Assembly (NCBI RefSeq): GCF_002775205.1
Contig: NC_036457.1
Location: 22,898,720 to 22,962,719, forward strand
Source: Xiphophorus maculatus
Lineage: Eukaryota > Chordata > Actinopteri > Cyprinodontiformes > Poeciliidae
DNA length: 64,000 nucleotides
Direction: 5' to 3'
Part shown: positions 50,001 through 59,517 of the stretch, in pieces
Layout of the letters: every line of letters begins with the position of its first letter
How positions within the stretch are numbered: position 1 is the stretch's first letter
The notes under the pieces: generated by a model
Database searches by the model: none
What the model was told of the DNA's origin: nothing
The model's input: only the letters and a program-made list of their open reading frames with translations
Made by a program: the position numbers and the translations under genes

Positions 50001-53000
50001 TTTTTGGGGGATTTTCCTACAAATTGATCAGTGGGGTTAAATATGGGTCATATTCATCTTGCAGTTTATTGTAACTTTTTCCAGGCCAACTGTTGCCTAG
50101 ATGAATGTTGAGTGTCTCCACCCTTTTGACATGTAAATTTATGGTGACCACTCCGCCTACATTGCGTCTCTGCTTCAATTAGACACTCCACTGCATCAGT
50201 CTCACTGTCACATGACCAAACAAACACCACATAACCCCCTGACCCCTGACCCCCATCCCCTCACATAGAAAGAAACATTGTTTGCTAATATTGGCCCACA
50301 TTTTCTTATCAAAATAGCTCAAAAAAACTCAAGTATTGGCTTGCGTTAATGTTAGACTAGTTTTTTCTCACCTGTAAAATTTTTAGGTAACTTTCATGCT
50401 GCCTGACGTTGTAGAGAGCCTGTTTCAGCTGGGTGATGGGCATTTCACACTGGGCAGGCTGAATGTTGGGGTGTGTTAGCTTCTCCAGCACAGCCGTGTA
50501 TCTCCACACCAAATCCTGTGTGATGCTCAGTTCATTCTTAATGCTTCTATCACCGACCTGAAGCGCTTCTTGCAGAACTGCAGGCACTGCCAGGACAACA
50601 TAAAGGGCAGAACAAAGTGAAAAAGGACAACATTGGAAAAATATTTTACATATTTATGAGAAGTAGGAGGTATAAAGTTTTCTGTTAAGTATTTGCTGGA
50701 AATGATTATTAGCAAGAATGTGTTTGGCTTCATAGCAACAGAGTCAGGCCTGAGGGTCCAACTAAACTACTTATAAAAAATACTTTACAATTGTTGTTAA
50801 TTTATACAAGTTGTCTCATTGAGATCCAATATCTCATTGCAAGAGACTTGTTTTAATAAAACAAAGAAAATATTACAGAGCATACAGAGCAACAAAACAA
50901 GCACTTAAGAAATCTGACTATTAAATAAGCTAATAAAATATGAGTTAAGGACTGATTTATGAAGATCTGAGCATGAGAATGTCATCTCAGCTTCTTTGTT
51001 GGGTCAGCAGCAGTCAGGTCAGTCCTGGCTGACTGCTGGAATTCTTAGTCCACTAACTTGATGGCTGCATCATGTTTTCTTATAGGAAAGACTACATAAT
51101 GTTGAGATCAGAGTAGAAATCATTACAGATGAGCCTACTGAGAGCATACTTCAGTTAAGTTAAAATGAATCAGTAAAGTATATAACGTATGCTACAACTA
51201 CTGGCTTGACTTAATTACAATACTGATTGTTTCTTTATGATCCATTTGTCTAATCCCCTCAACACTGCAATGGTCTATTAAAGGCCTTTCTGTCAAACTT
51301 AGAACAGCGGTCTTCAGAAACACAGTGAGATAGTTCACATTTATCCTGTTAAAATCGATAAGGGTATATTCCACTGTCATAATGTTAAAATAATAACAGT
51401 GTTTGACTGAATACCAAAATGAAATATTTAATGCAACTGAATAAAAAAAACAAAATGAGACAGATAAGACAGAATCATGAACATGGTTGGTTTCTGACTG
51501 AACAGACGAGGCTCCAGTATTAACCAAGCCTGGCTGTTAGCCTGGCTGTTAGCCTGGCTGTTAGCCTGGCTGTTAGCCTGGCTGTTAGCCTGGCTGTTAG
51601 CCTGGCTGTTAGCCTGGTCTGGAGCAGCTACTGAAATCAATGGGATGGTGAAAACCTACCACTCAGGCAAGTTGGTCATGAATCCTTTGCTGAAACTGCA
51701 CAAGCAGCAAAATGGCTTCACTACATCCTGTTGTTCACCACTTTTATTCATATGCAGGGTTTTTTCAATATTCCCTCCAAATACAGCAAATCAAAATACT
51801 GCACCAAGCAGCAGACATTACACAACAAAGAACTTTACACACAAATGATTAGAATTTTGTACACCAAGTATATTTAGTCAAGAGCAAGAGACACTCAACT
51901 CGTACTTTGTCGTTTTGTTCGCGTTTGTGGGAAATGAGCGAGAGAGAAGCAAGGAGACGCAAAGTCACATCTCTGGAAAATAAACTTTGGTGTTTAATGC
52001 TCTGAGAAAGCTGGTTAGTCTATAGCTACGCTAATGTGGGACTCCTCCAAAGAACTTTTCTTCTTTTGTTGTTTTTTTTTTTTTAAAAAAAAAACAAAAT
52101 AAAACCTCTGTAGTGCAAAAGAAATTAGAAGAAAACTTTTTTTTTTTTTTTTTTTTTTTGATTAGAATTTTGTACACCAAGTATATTTAGTCAAAATATA
52201 CTTGGTGTACAAAATTCTAATCATTTGTGTGTAAAGTTCTTTGTTGTGTAATGTCTGCTGCTTGGTGCAGTATTTTGATTTGCTGTATTTGGAGGGAACA
52301 ATCCTTATCAATTTTAGGCAGTTTTTATAAAATTTATTTTACTTTTAAATGTGACTTGGGTTGCACCAAAATTTTATTGGCCCTTAATGAGAATAATAAC
52401 TGATTACTTAATTCGGTTTTATCTTAAATGCAAAGAAATTATATAATGTGTATTAATTATACTTTTTGTGTCAGCTATTTTTAAGCTGTGTGCTTATGTG
52501 TTTTAGTTCTTTATTTAAAAATAACTCATCAAAGATCAACTTTTGAAAGACGTACTTAATTTGTGGAGGCTTAAAAGTTCCTCGTTTTGCTTGCTGGCTT
52601 CGTTGAAGATTCGGATTCCTGTTACAATCATGGTGAGCTCCTTCAGCTGCTGCTCCTTGTCTTTCTTCAACAGAACCAGGAACGCTCCCAGATCATTCAG
52701 GGGCAAGACACTCTGCAGCGCAGCTGGAAGAGGAGAAGAAGAAGAAGATAACCATCATCATCACTACAACATGCCCTCCACAGTAACTGACACATTCCAC
52801 AGCCACATGGATTAAGGTGATGAAATATAGCAATAGCCAAAGAACATTCTGACTCTAGTTAGAAGCTAAATTTTCTCTGTATCATAAACAAAAAAAACGT
52901 TACGTGAGATGACGCTCTCAACAACAAACTGATAGAAGCTCTGCACCATCTGCTGCAAACCTTGAAGGATCTTAGTTTCCTGAAGAAGTCCAGTCTGCTC

Positions 53001-56000
53001 TGTCCTTTCTTGCTTCACTGTTGTGTCTCCAGTCCAGTCTGTTGTCCAGATGAACCCCGAGGTATTTATATTCCTCAACCACCTCCACTTCAAACTGATG
53101 ATGTTTGAAGACGGACGGATTATGTCCTTTGCAGTTGTACCATAATCCATCAATCCACCAATAATAGATGATGGATTGAGCAGAGCTCTGCCTTCAACCT
53201 CTCCAGACTTGCCTGCTGTGTTCCTCAGCGTTGATGTTGCTGTTTTTTCTGGCAGTTATTTTTTTACTGACCAGGTGAATCAAAAAGATTGTAAATAACG
53301 TATTAACTTATTAAATATGTACTGTATGTTAACTCACACTGTGAAGTTGGTGCCAAATCTCCAAGAGGAGACTTTTGCAGTTTGTAGACATTAACATTAG
53401 AGTATCATTTACTTATCATTCAGCATAATTTCTTCCATTTGTTGAAGCAGTAACCATAATCATAGGAATAACCATAAATGATTTTTATTACAGCTGATGT
53501 GAATGTTTTGTCAATAATTTTGATGTTTATGTTGTAAAGTATTTGACTTCTGATTTGAGCTGTATACTTTTATTTTTGATATTGCTGCTGCGTAAAAGTT
53601 AGTTTGTTTCCCCCCAAATACAGCAGTTAGCTTGTTTCTCACAGAGCAACAAGAAATATTATTTCATACTGACAGCCCCTCGGAAGAGTCAAAAGGTGTG
53701 TTGATTATGAAAAGTATTTACATTTAATGTGTTTTTGTCTGTTAATATGTTTATTTGGCATAAACATAACACATCATATAAATGGAAACACTGTAAAATG
53801 ATGTGTTAAGTGTTTCAGTGCCTGGTGTGACATGTGGATTTCAGTGCTGTGATGAATGGGACGACTTTTGAAGGAATTAAATCTCATAAAACCATCACCT
53901 TGTTCAGACCGGCACGCTACAAGCATGCTGCTTGACGCTGCAGTTCAAACGTGACTCACCGTTAGTGTCTTGTACACAGCTGAAATTTGCAGGTGAACCT
54001 ATTGCAGATCTCAGCAGGATGTAGGTAATTATCTGATGGTACAGAGTGTGGAAATCATCCCTGGATTTTGCTCTATTGTCTGTAATCTCCCGACACACTC
54101 CACTGAGTCTGAACTCCAGTATGCGATGGATCTCTGCCAGAAACTCACCTGCATAAAAAGTCGTCTATTACTCTTTTTAAGAAATAAAGTGATTATCTGA
54201 ATTATTTATATAGTGCCTTTTGTATAGCATGTGCCGAGTCACTGGAAGACAGCCATTGTTTCTCATTTTAATGTAACCCTGGACATCAGTCAGTGTTAGT
54301 AATTCTCCTTAGAACAAATAGACTCACTATCATTCTATGAACAATATCAAAGTTGCAATCAAAACATTTTCTATTACATTCAAAGATAAAAAGATAAAAT
54401 TATGCCCCATGAAAAAAATTCTAGAGTAGTCAATGAAACATATAAAACAGATTTAAAGTTTATACTTACATCGAGAGGCATAATTCATTTCAAAATAAAG
54501 TTGCATTTTGATGGTGTCAAGACCTGGGCTGGTTTCCTCTGTAAGCTTATCTAAGCAGAGCTGCAACCAGAAACAATTCATTAGGAGGCATGGCTGCTTC
54601 ACATCTACTGTAAAAAGATCCTGTGAGGGATTTTCAGAATAAAAGTGTCACTAGCTCCACTGTGCTCTGAATTCCACTTCATTGCCCCATGCTCTGGGCA
54701 ATGACAATTTTGCTTTGCACTGAGCGCAGCCAGTGGAGCAAAAGGTAGGTATGCACTCCATGTGACGCATAAGAGTAACACGCTAGAATGGGTGCCAAAA
54801 CAATGGTGGAATAATTATTTCTAGTTTGTGCATTGAAAACCCTGCCAGGTGCAAATAGCATTTCTGCTTACACCTCAGAAAGCATCCGTTCCTTTTAGTG
54901 CATTTTCACCCAGCTTGAAGTTTGAGCTGCAGCATTCACTCACTCTAAAGTAAAATTTGTTGAACTATGACCGAAGTGCACCATGACAGATAATCTAGAG
55001 AGAGGACATCTGTCCAACAGCAGTCAGTGGGCGAACAGAACTCCTTTACACTGGTCTCTATATCATACCATAAGTTTCTCTCCTGCCTAACTAGACCAGG
55101 TTTTGTTCATTTAGGCCAGGGGTGTCCAAACTTTTTGCAAAGAGTGCCAGATTTGATAAAGTGAAGATGCCCGGGGGCCAATAGTTTGTTCGGACATTTT
55201 TTAACTACAAAAGTTTCATGCAAATGCACACCGTTATAAAACTATTTTCATTGTCACAATTATCTTTATTTTTCAAATGACAAAATAACCAAATATAAGC
55301 CACTCAGGCAAATGAGAATAACTCTAAAAACCCAAATTCTGCCTTTCATTCATATCTGGAGAGTCAGATAACATTGAACAAACTGTATGAAATACCTTAA
55401 ATTTACATGAGTTTAAAAATATCTTTGCCTCAAGAACATTTTAAACAGGAGTTATAAGTAATGCAAAGTTGTCTGTTATTATTAAATCTTAAAACAAGTG
55501 AATTTTGCTCTTGTCATTTACAATATATTTCAGAAAGTAATAGTTTGTCACATCTACAGGTTCATAACATCAACAGTAATAACCAAATCTTACTCAAGAG
55601 TTTAATAAAAATAAGTGCCATAAATCCAGGTGCATAAATGTTCTTTTGGCTTTTCACTGCTGATAGTGACAGACGTTACCGTTCAAAATACTCAGTTTCA
55701 TGTCCTCAGCTCTCAGTGCCACACTGTTACTGCCAGGCAAACATTTTTCTCAAATTCTTGCTTCTTCTCAGGGCAAAATGTTCTCCACCATTTTCATAAC
55801 ACAGTCTTTGATAAATGTATCTTCAGTAGAAGGTTTGCCATGTTTAGCTATTAACATGGCCACTTCGTAGCTTGCTTTGGTGGTATTTTCTTTTGACTCA
55901 CAGGCCCGCGTGAAGAATCGCTGTTGTGATGCCAGTCCAGCTTGGAGCTGCTTTAGTTTTTCAGCACGGTCACTTCCTGTTAGCTTGTTGTATGTGTTAG

Positions 56001-56964
56001 CATGTTTAGTCTGGTAGTGTCTCTTTACGTTGAAATCCTTAAACAAGGCAACCGTCTCATTACAAATTAGACAAGCACAATTGCCTTGATTTTCAGTGAA
56101 GTATTATAATTCCCATCTCTCTTGAAAGCGGCGGCCCTCACTGTCAACTGGTTTTCTTTGCAGTGGCCATGGCAGAAATGAGTGGAGAGGGGTTCGCTGC
56201 ACGGAGGCAGACTGATAGTATTAAAGTGGTGCTGCCACCATTTGGTGAAAGGAGGAATTACAGTTTCAAGTTTTATGATTTATTTATTCTGTTTGACAGT
56301 GGAGGCGGGCCATAAATAATACATTATAAGACCGAAGCTGCGGGCCGTATGAAATCTGACCGCGGGCCGTGATTGGCCCTCAAGCCGGACTTTGGACATG
56401 CCTGATTTAGGCTATGACAGAACTGCAGATTAAACTTTGCTTTATCTACCAAAAAACCCTTCACCTGCTGTAGTCTGCTGTGGATGATCAGATTGCAGCA
56501 CCAGTGTGTTGTGACTCACTGACAACAGTCCAAACTCATCACTACACCTACTGCATATGTTCTGATGTCTGGAGCCTGGTTGGCCTGCAGAGTGAGCTGC
56601 ACCGTCACAAATACCTGTTTGAGTCTTTGGACGTCTTCTTCTGAGAGCGTCTGATCTACATCAAAACCGTTTGTTGGATTCAACACCACAGCTTTCACCT
56701 GAGCAGAAACATAAATACATTCTGGATATCAGTGCACATATTTTATGAAATAAAATGTTCTGTGATGGTCTCCATAGCGAATGCTGGTTGACATAAAGAC
56801 TTGCAGCTGTTGTGCTGAGTGATCTGCCAGTCAGCTGGCGGCTCTGGGTTCCTCACCATGAATCCCGCCAGAGTTTCAGAAAACGAGTGTCCCCTCCTCA
56901 CACACTCCTCCACTATTTCACAAATGATGGTTTTAATCACTCTTTCTGTCCGAGCCCGAAACAT
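44040..56964 (-). CDS. cfap206: Cilia- and flagella-associated protein 206
   Basis: An axonemal protein (C6orf165 in human) needed for docking of radial spoke 2 in motile cilia and sperm flagella. Twelve coding exons read leftwards: 56857-56964, 56615-56698, 54470-54560, 53960-54148, 52556-52723, 50372-50586, 49148-49267, 47163-47361, 46874-47014, 46106-46299, 45708-45851 and 44040-44267. All junctions are GT-AG and in phase, giving 626 residues (622 in human). Landmarks in order: SFSETLAGFMVKAVVLNPTN, LDTIKMQLYFEMNYASR, CREITDNRA, DKEQQLKELTMIVTGIRIFN, YNGFCGYM, DGLLLPGNPSIGILEHKERF, SYEWNEWELRRKAIKL, then VTHSMQTNLSHMRRDN and TYLQGLRGQRD. The protein is largely helical, with no signal peptide or membrane segment. 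Introns hold a hAT element, a foldback, a LINE piece and a Tc1 MITE. An RFX-type X-box precedes the start. Confidence 0.97.
44539..44921. mobile_element. Non-autonomous Tc1-like element with intact terminal repeats (cfap206 intron 11)
   Basis: The left end 'cagtacagaccaaaagtttg' and the right end 'ctttggtctgtactg' are inverted repeats of about 30 bases with one or two mismatches, flanked by TA on both sides. The 383-base interior keeps a scrap of the transposase C-terminus around 44680-44760 (LLKLIKKMQS, CKAVITAK). It is an internally deleted copy, mobile only with outside transposase. Confidence 0.85.
45195..45385 (-). mobile_element. SINE fragment, minus strand, in cfap206 intron 11
   Basis: Read on the minus strand, a B-box-like stretch ('gatcgctggttggatccccg') is followed by 'gtgtctttgggcaaaacact' and 'tgctggtggcgcaatatagc'. 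This matches the body of common fish SINEs, the family that includes 14830-15140. Confidence 0.5.
46344..46356. repeat. Poly(C) tract in cfap206 intron 9
   Basis: Thirteen C in a row lie 45 bases beyond the exon 10 acceptor on the intron side, an unstable homopolymer. Confidence 0.9.
48033..48090. repeat. (TTGG)n microsatellite in cfap206 intron 7
   Basis: Tandem TTGG units with some variants (TTAG, ATGG). About 100 bases on, a 12-base inverted pair (TGGTGATTTTTT at 48184 and AAAAAATCACCA at 48250) flanks a long T run. Confidence 0.85.
51528..51617. repeat. 12-bp minisatellite (GCCTGGCTGTTA)n in cfap206 intron 5
   Basis: Seven identical, directly adjacent 12-base units start at 51528, and a partial eighth unit turns into 'gcctggtctgga'. 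A single unit of the same sequence is found in the sister repeat at about 1072-1085, so the array was amplified inside an existing repeat. The frame QANS on the minus strand is an artefact. Confidence 0.95.
51771..52298. repeat. Foldback: 105-bp perfect inverted repeat plus 35-bp direct repeats (cfap206 intron 5)
   Basis: 51771-51875 and 52194-52298 are reverse complements, identical by eye over all 105 bases. In addition 51847-51881 recurs directly at 52160-52194 (35 bases). The 278-base segment between the direct repeats (51882-52159) has a CG-containing start, an A/T-rich centre and an approximately 20-base T run at its right end. The second direct copy and the inverted arm form a hairpin with a 29-base stem and a 5-base loop (agtca). 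Confidence 0.9.
52900..53225 (-). mobile_element. L2/CR1/Rex1-like LINE fragment, minus strand, in cfap206 intron 4
   Basis: On the minus strand 'cagactggactggagacaca', 'gaaaggacagagcagactgg' and 'aagatccttcaaggtttgca' match 7650-7745 on the plus strand. It is part of ORF2 only, without the 3' end, and has the same sense as cfap206. Confidence 0.65.
55117..56404 (-). mobile_element. hAT-family DNA transposon with 8-bp target site duplication (cfap206 intron 2)
   Basis: The element starts CAGGGGTGTCCAAACTT and ends ...AAGTCCGGC-type sequence reading GGACTTTGGACATGCCTG; these are inverted terminal repeats with mismatches. It is flanked by the 8-base direct repeat ATTTAGGC (55109-55116 and 56405-56412), as hAT insertions require. 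On the minus strand, 55768-56046 encodes the N-terminal part of a BED-finger hAT transposase (FNVKRHYQTKHANTYNKL, then AKHGKP and FIKDCVMKMV). The catalytic core and the C-terminal dimerisation region are gone, so it cannot move itself. Confidence 0.9.
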
Positions 56965-57006
56965 TTCTGCTGCTGTACAAAGCCGATACTGTAGTGTTTA
57001 GAACCG

Positions 57007-57020
57007 GCTGCTATGGCAAC
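57007..57020 (-). promoter_or_regulatory. RFX X-box upstream of cfap206
   Basis: On the cfap206 strand the site reads GTTGCCATAGCAGC. The ciliary X-box consensus is GTNRCCATRGYAAC, so 13 of 14 positions agree. It lies about 43-56 bases upstream of the cfap206 ATG. RFX2/RFX3 and FOXJ1 drive motile-cilia genes through such sites, so the position fits the gene. Confidence 0.7.
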
Positions 57021-57037
57021 AGTGAAATATAACGTTG

Positions 57038-57056
57038 TCCACTAGAGGACGCTGCC
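57038..57056 (+). promoter_or_regulatory. CTCF-like motif next to the cfap206 promoter
   Basis: TCCACTAGAGGACGCTGCC agrees well with the CTCF core CCACYAGRKGGCGCTG, with A for G at one position. It lies 18 bases beyond the X-box, in the gap between cfap206 and the actin-like gene. Confidence 0.4.
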
Positions 57057-57064
57057 GCTGTGTT

Positions 57065-57429
57065 CTCGCTGTTGAACAAAGGCGCATCAAAAACATGGGA
57101 CAGCAGTCATTTTACAAAACCAGACTTTGTTTTTTTTATGTTGAAGACCGTGTCAAAAAACGGATGAGCAAAAGTCTAGGTATTTATAGACAATATTACA
57201 AAAAATAGTTTACAATATCATTTCATCGTTTTCCATTTGCCTGCCACTTTGCTCATGCCTGGATGTTCTTATTGACAAATAAAGAATATCTTTATTCTAA
57301 TCATTTAAAAGTCAAACAGGTTATGAAAAACATGTGCAATAAAGAAATAAAAAGTGTTTTATTTTCATGTTTTAATCAAAGGTCACAAAACATTGTAAAT
57401 ATTTATCTAACTTGCCATCACAAGGAATG
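57065..57429. other. Intergenic stretch upstream of cfap206
   Basis: AT-rich sequence with no gene or repeat that I recognise. AATAAA-type words occur, but without a gene on that side. Confidence 0.4.
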
Positions 57430-58075
57430 CAAAGTGGTCTGAAATGTCCTGCTAGAAGTCTGTTCTGACTGTGGACTTCAGCAAACCCAGGGAGTTATTG
57501 AGCATACAGAAGCAGCTCCAATCAATGAGTTGTACAGGAAGGAACTGGAGGAAAAAATCAAAGATGTGTGGTCAGGGATGAAGAAGATCACAAATGTCAA
57601 GCAAGAGGAAGATCAGATAGATGGAATTCTTCAGTTCAGGAGCAAATCCATCATCCTCCTCCTCTCCTGTCCCCAGACAAACAGAAATCCAATCCGCTTA
57701 CCCACAGGTTTCCTGTCAAACCTCTGAGCTTCTATCTTCCATCTCAGTCATGGACTCTTCTGCTTCCATAAGTTCGTTTTCAACCAAACTAGGGAATGCT
57801 GCTGTTCTTTGTCTCCCCCTCCCACTTTTCAGTATGTAGATGTCAAATTAAGAGTCATCTGTTGAGACCAAGCTGGAACACAGCTGCAGGTCCAGATGGT
57901 GTCAGCCAGAGTCCTGAAGGCCAGAGCAGCTCTGTGGGATTCTGCAACATCTCTTCAACCTCCGCTTGATCCAAGAGAAGGTTCTGTTGCTGTGGAAAAT
58001 ATCTTGCCTGGTTCCAGTACCAAAGAAAATTCACCCATCAGTCATCAATGACTATAGACCTGACATACCACATCA
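57430..58075 (+). mobile_element. L2/CR1/Rex1-like LINE, mid-ORF2 fragment
   Basis: 'DVWSGMKKIT' (57565-57595) is the linker between endonuclease and reverse transcriptase. After frameshifts, 57880-58060 carries the RT start, including a 'GPDGVS' phrase and 'CLVPVPKK'-like text from a shifted frame. It is broken in many places. Confidence 0.7.
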
Positions 58076-58119
58076 TGAATTCAAAATTAATCCCAAAGAA
58101 AAAATTTATGTTGTAGCTC

Positions 58120-58260
58120 ATTAAATCAGATTCTTTAAAGAGAAGATGGTGTTGGCAGGAAAGGTCTTTTGTAGCAGACGGTGTTACAGCAAATCTGAAA
58201 AAGCCTCTGACTGAGGACACTTTTCTCAAGAAGAGGATGGTCAGGAAAAAAGGTCCATGA
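58120..58260 (-). mobile_element. LINE 3' end fragment, minus strand
   Basis: On the minus strand 'cctcagtcagaggctttttc' and 'ctgctacaaaagacctttcc' match the ORF2 end at 8010-8060. It lies head-on to the plus-strand fragment before it, so the two are separate insertions or an inversion. Confidence 0.6.
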
Positions 58261-58440
58261 GAGAGAAAAAAGAAAGATGGTAACCCAAAACAAAGGGCCT
58301 TGATTTTTCTTTACAAATCTTTTACAATACTGAACTCCATAAAACATGAATGCACTTTAATAATTAAATTAAGGATTTGCTTAATTGTGTATTAATCTAG
58401 TCATAATAAAAGGGATCAAACAGAGAATATGAATAAAGTA

Positions 58441-59517
58441 TTTATTTAAAAAAGCGACAAACAAGACTGGGGTGACAAATTGCTCAACTTAGTTCAGTTT
58501 GCTACAGTATATCTATTAGTTGTCAAGTAGCTATAAAACAGACTAAATAGTTTCACAGGTTCCTTTAAAACAGCTCACAGTATGACTGAGTACTACTGCT
58601 GGAACAGTAGGCAACATGGAAAAGCCAAACCTATAAAGACAGTTTACATAAACACTCAAACATGCAGAAACTCATGCAAAACGACATGTCAAAATTATTT
58701 CATGGGCAGCACAAGAACAAATCCAGAAGCTCACCGCGCCCCAAAAAAGCAAACGGATGAAAGTATTTAGTATCAAGACACAGCTTAAACTAAAGAAAAG
58801 AAATACTTTTGGTTTGGCTAACTAACCATCCTGCAGCATTTTATACAGTATAACCGCTCAAACACCTGCCCCTCATTACAAACCAGCTGTAATAGAGTCA
58901 TCTCCGCTTCATTTCTCCAACTAACACGTCACTCACTGGGATCTACTGTTTTCATCTGGAACATATAGGATGAGCATCAGTGTACATTTCAACACATTTT
59001 CACCAGACAGCTGGAACATTTCTAGACTGCAAGCTGAAGCAAAAGGCAGTTCTGCAATCTTCCCCCAATCTTACACACTAAATATTTCATCGACTTTAAA
59101 TGATCGTTTTAATAAAACTGCTAGGAGTCAGAATCCTGAGGTTTTCCTCATTAATGAGAGTTTTGCCAGAGTCAGTGGCCAGCTTCAGTTCCTCAACCAT
59201 AAACAGTCAATCAACTACGTTCTAACGACACAACTGAAAAATATAAGACAGACATAAAAAAAACAAAACATTTACTTATGGCCATCATGGTAAATAACTA
59301 AGCATAAAGCACACAGCAGCTCTATAAAAAAACAAACACTACACACACACAAGCTGGCATCAAGTATAAACTTATAGCTCAGAATTCACAACGATGGCCA
59401 AAGTCAAAATGACAGACACATAAAAATATATACTTAAAATGACTCCTAATGGCTCACGGCAGGTTCATTTTCTATTTCATCTAAAAGTCATTTATGAAGT
59501 GCAATATTCCGTTGGTC
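58441..59517 (-). other. Probable 3' UTR of the actin-like gene
   Basis: No coding sequence is seen on either strand for over 1 kb downstream of the actin-like stop. AATAAA on the minus strand at 58441-58446 is a reasonable poly(A) signal, which would give a 3' UTR of about 1.07 kb. This is inference from position. Confidence 0.4.

Noticed and set aside
51528-51617. A CRISPR-like array because of regularly spaced repeats.
   Set aside because: The units are head-to-tail without spacers and the DNA is vertebrate; it is a minisatellite.
51428-51640. A minus-strand frame with QANS repeats, resembling a repetitive protein.
   Set aside because: It is the translation of the 12-bp minisatellite inside a dispersed repeat.
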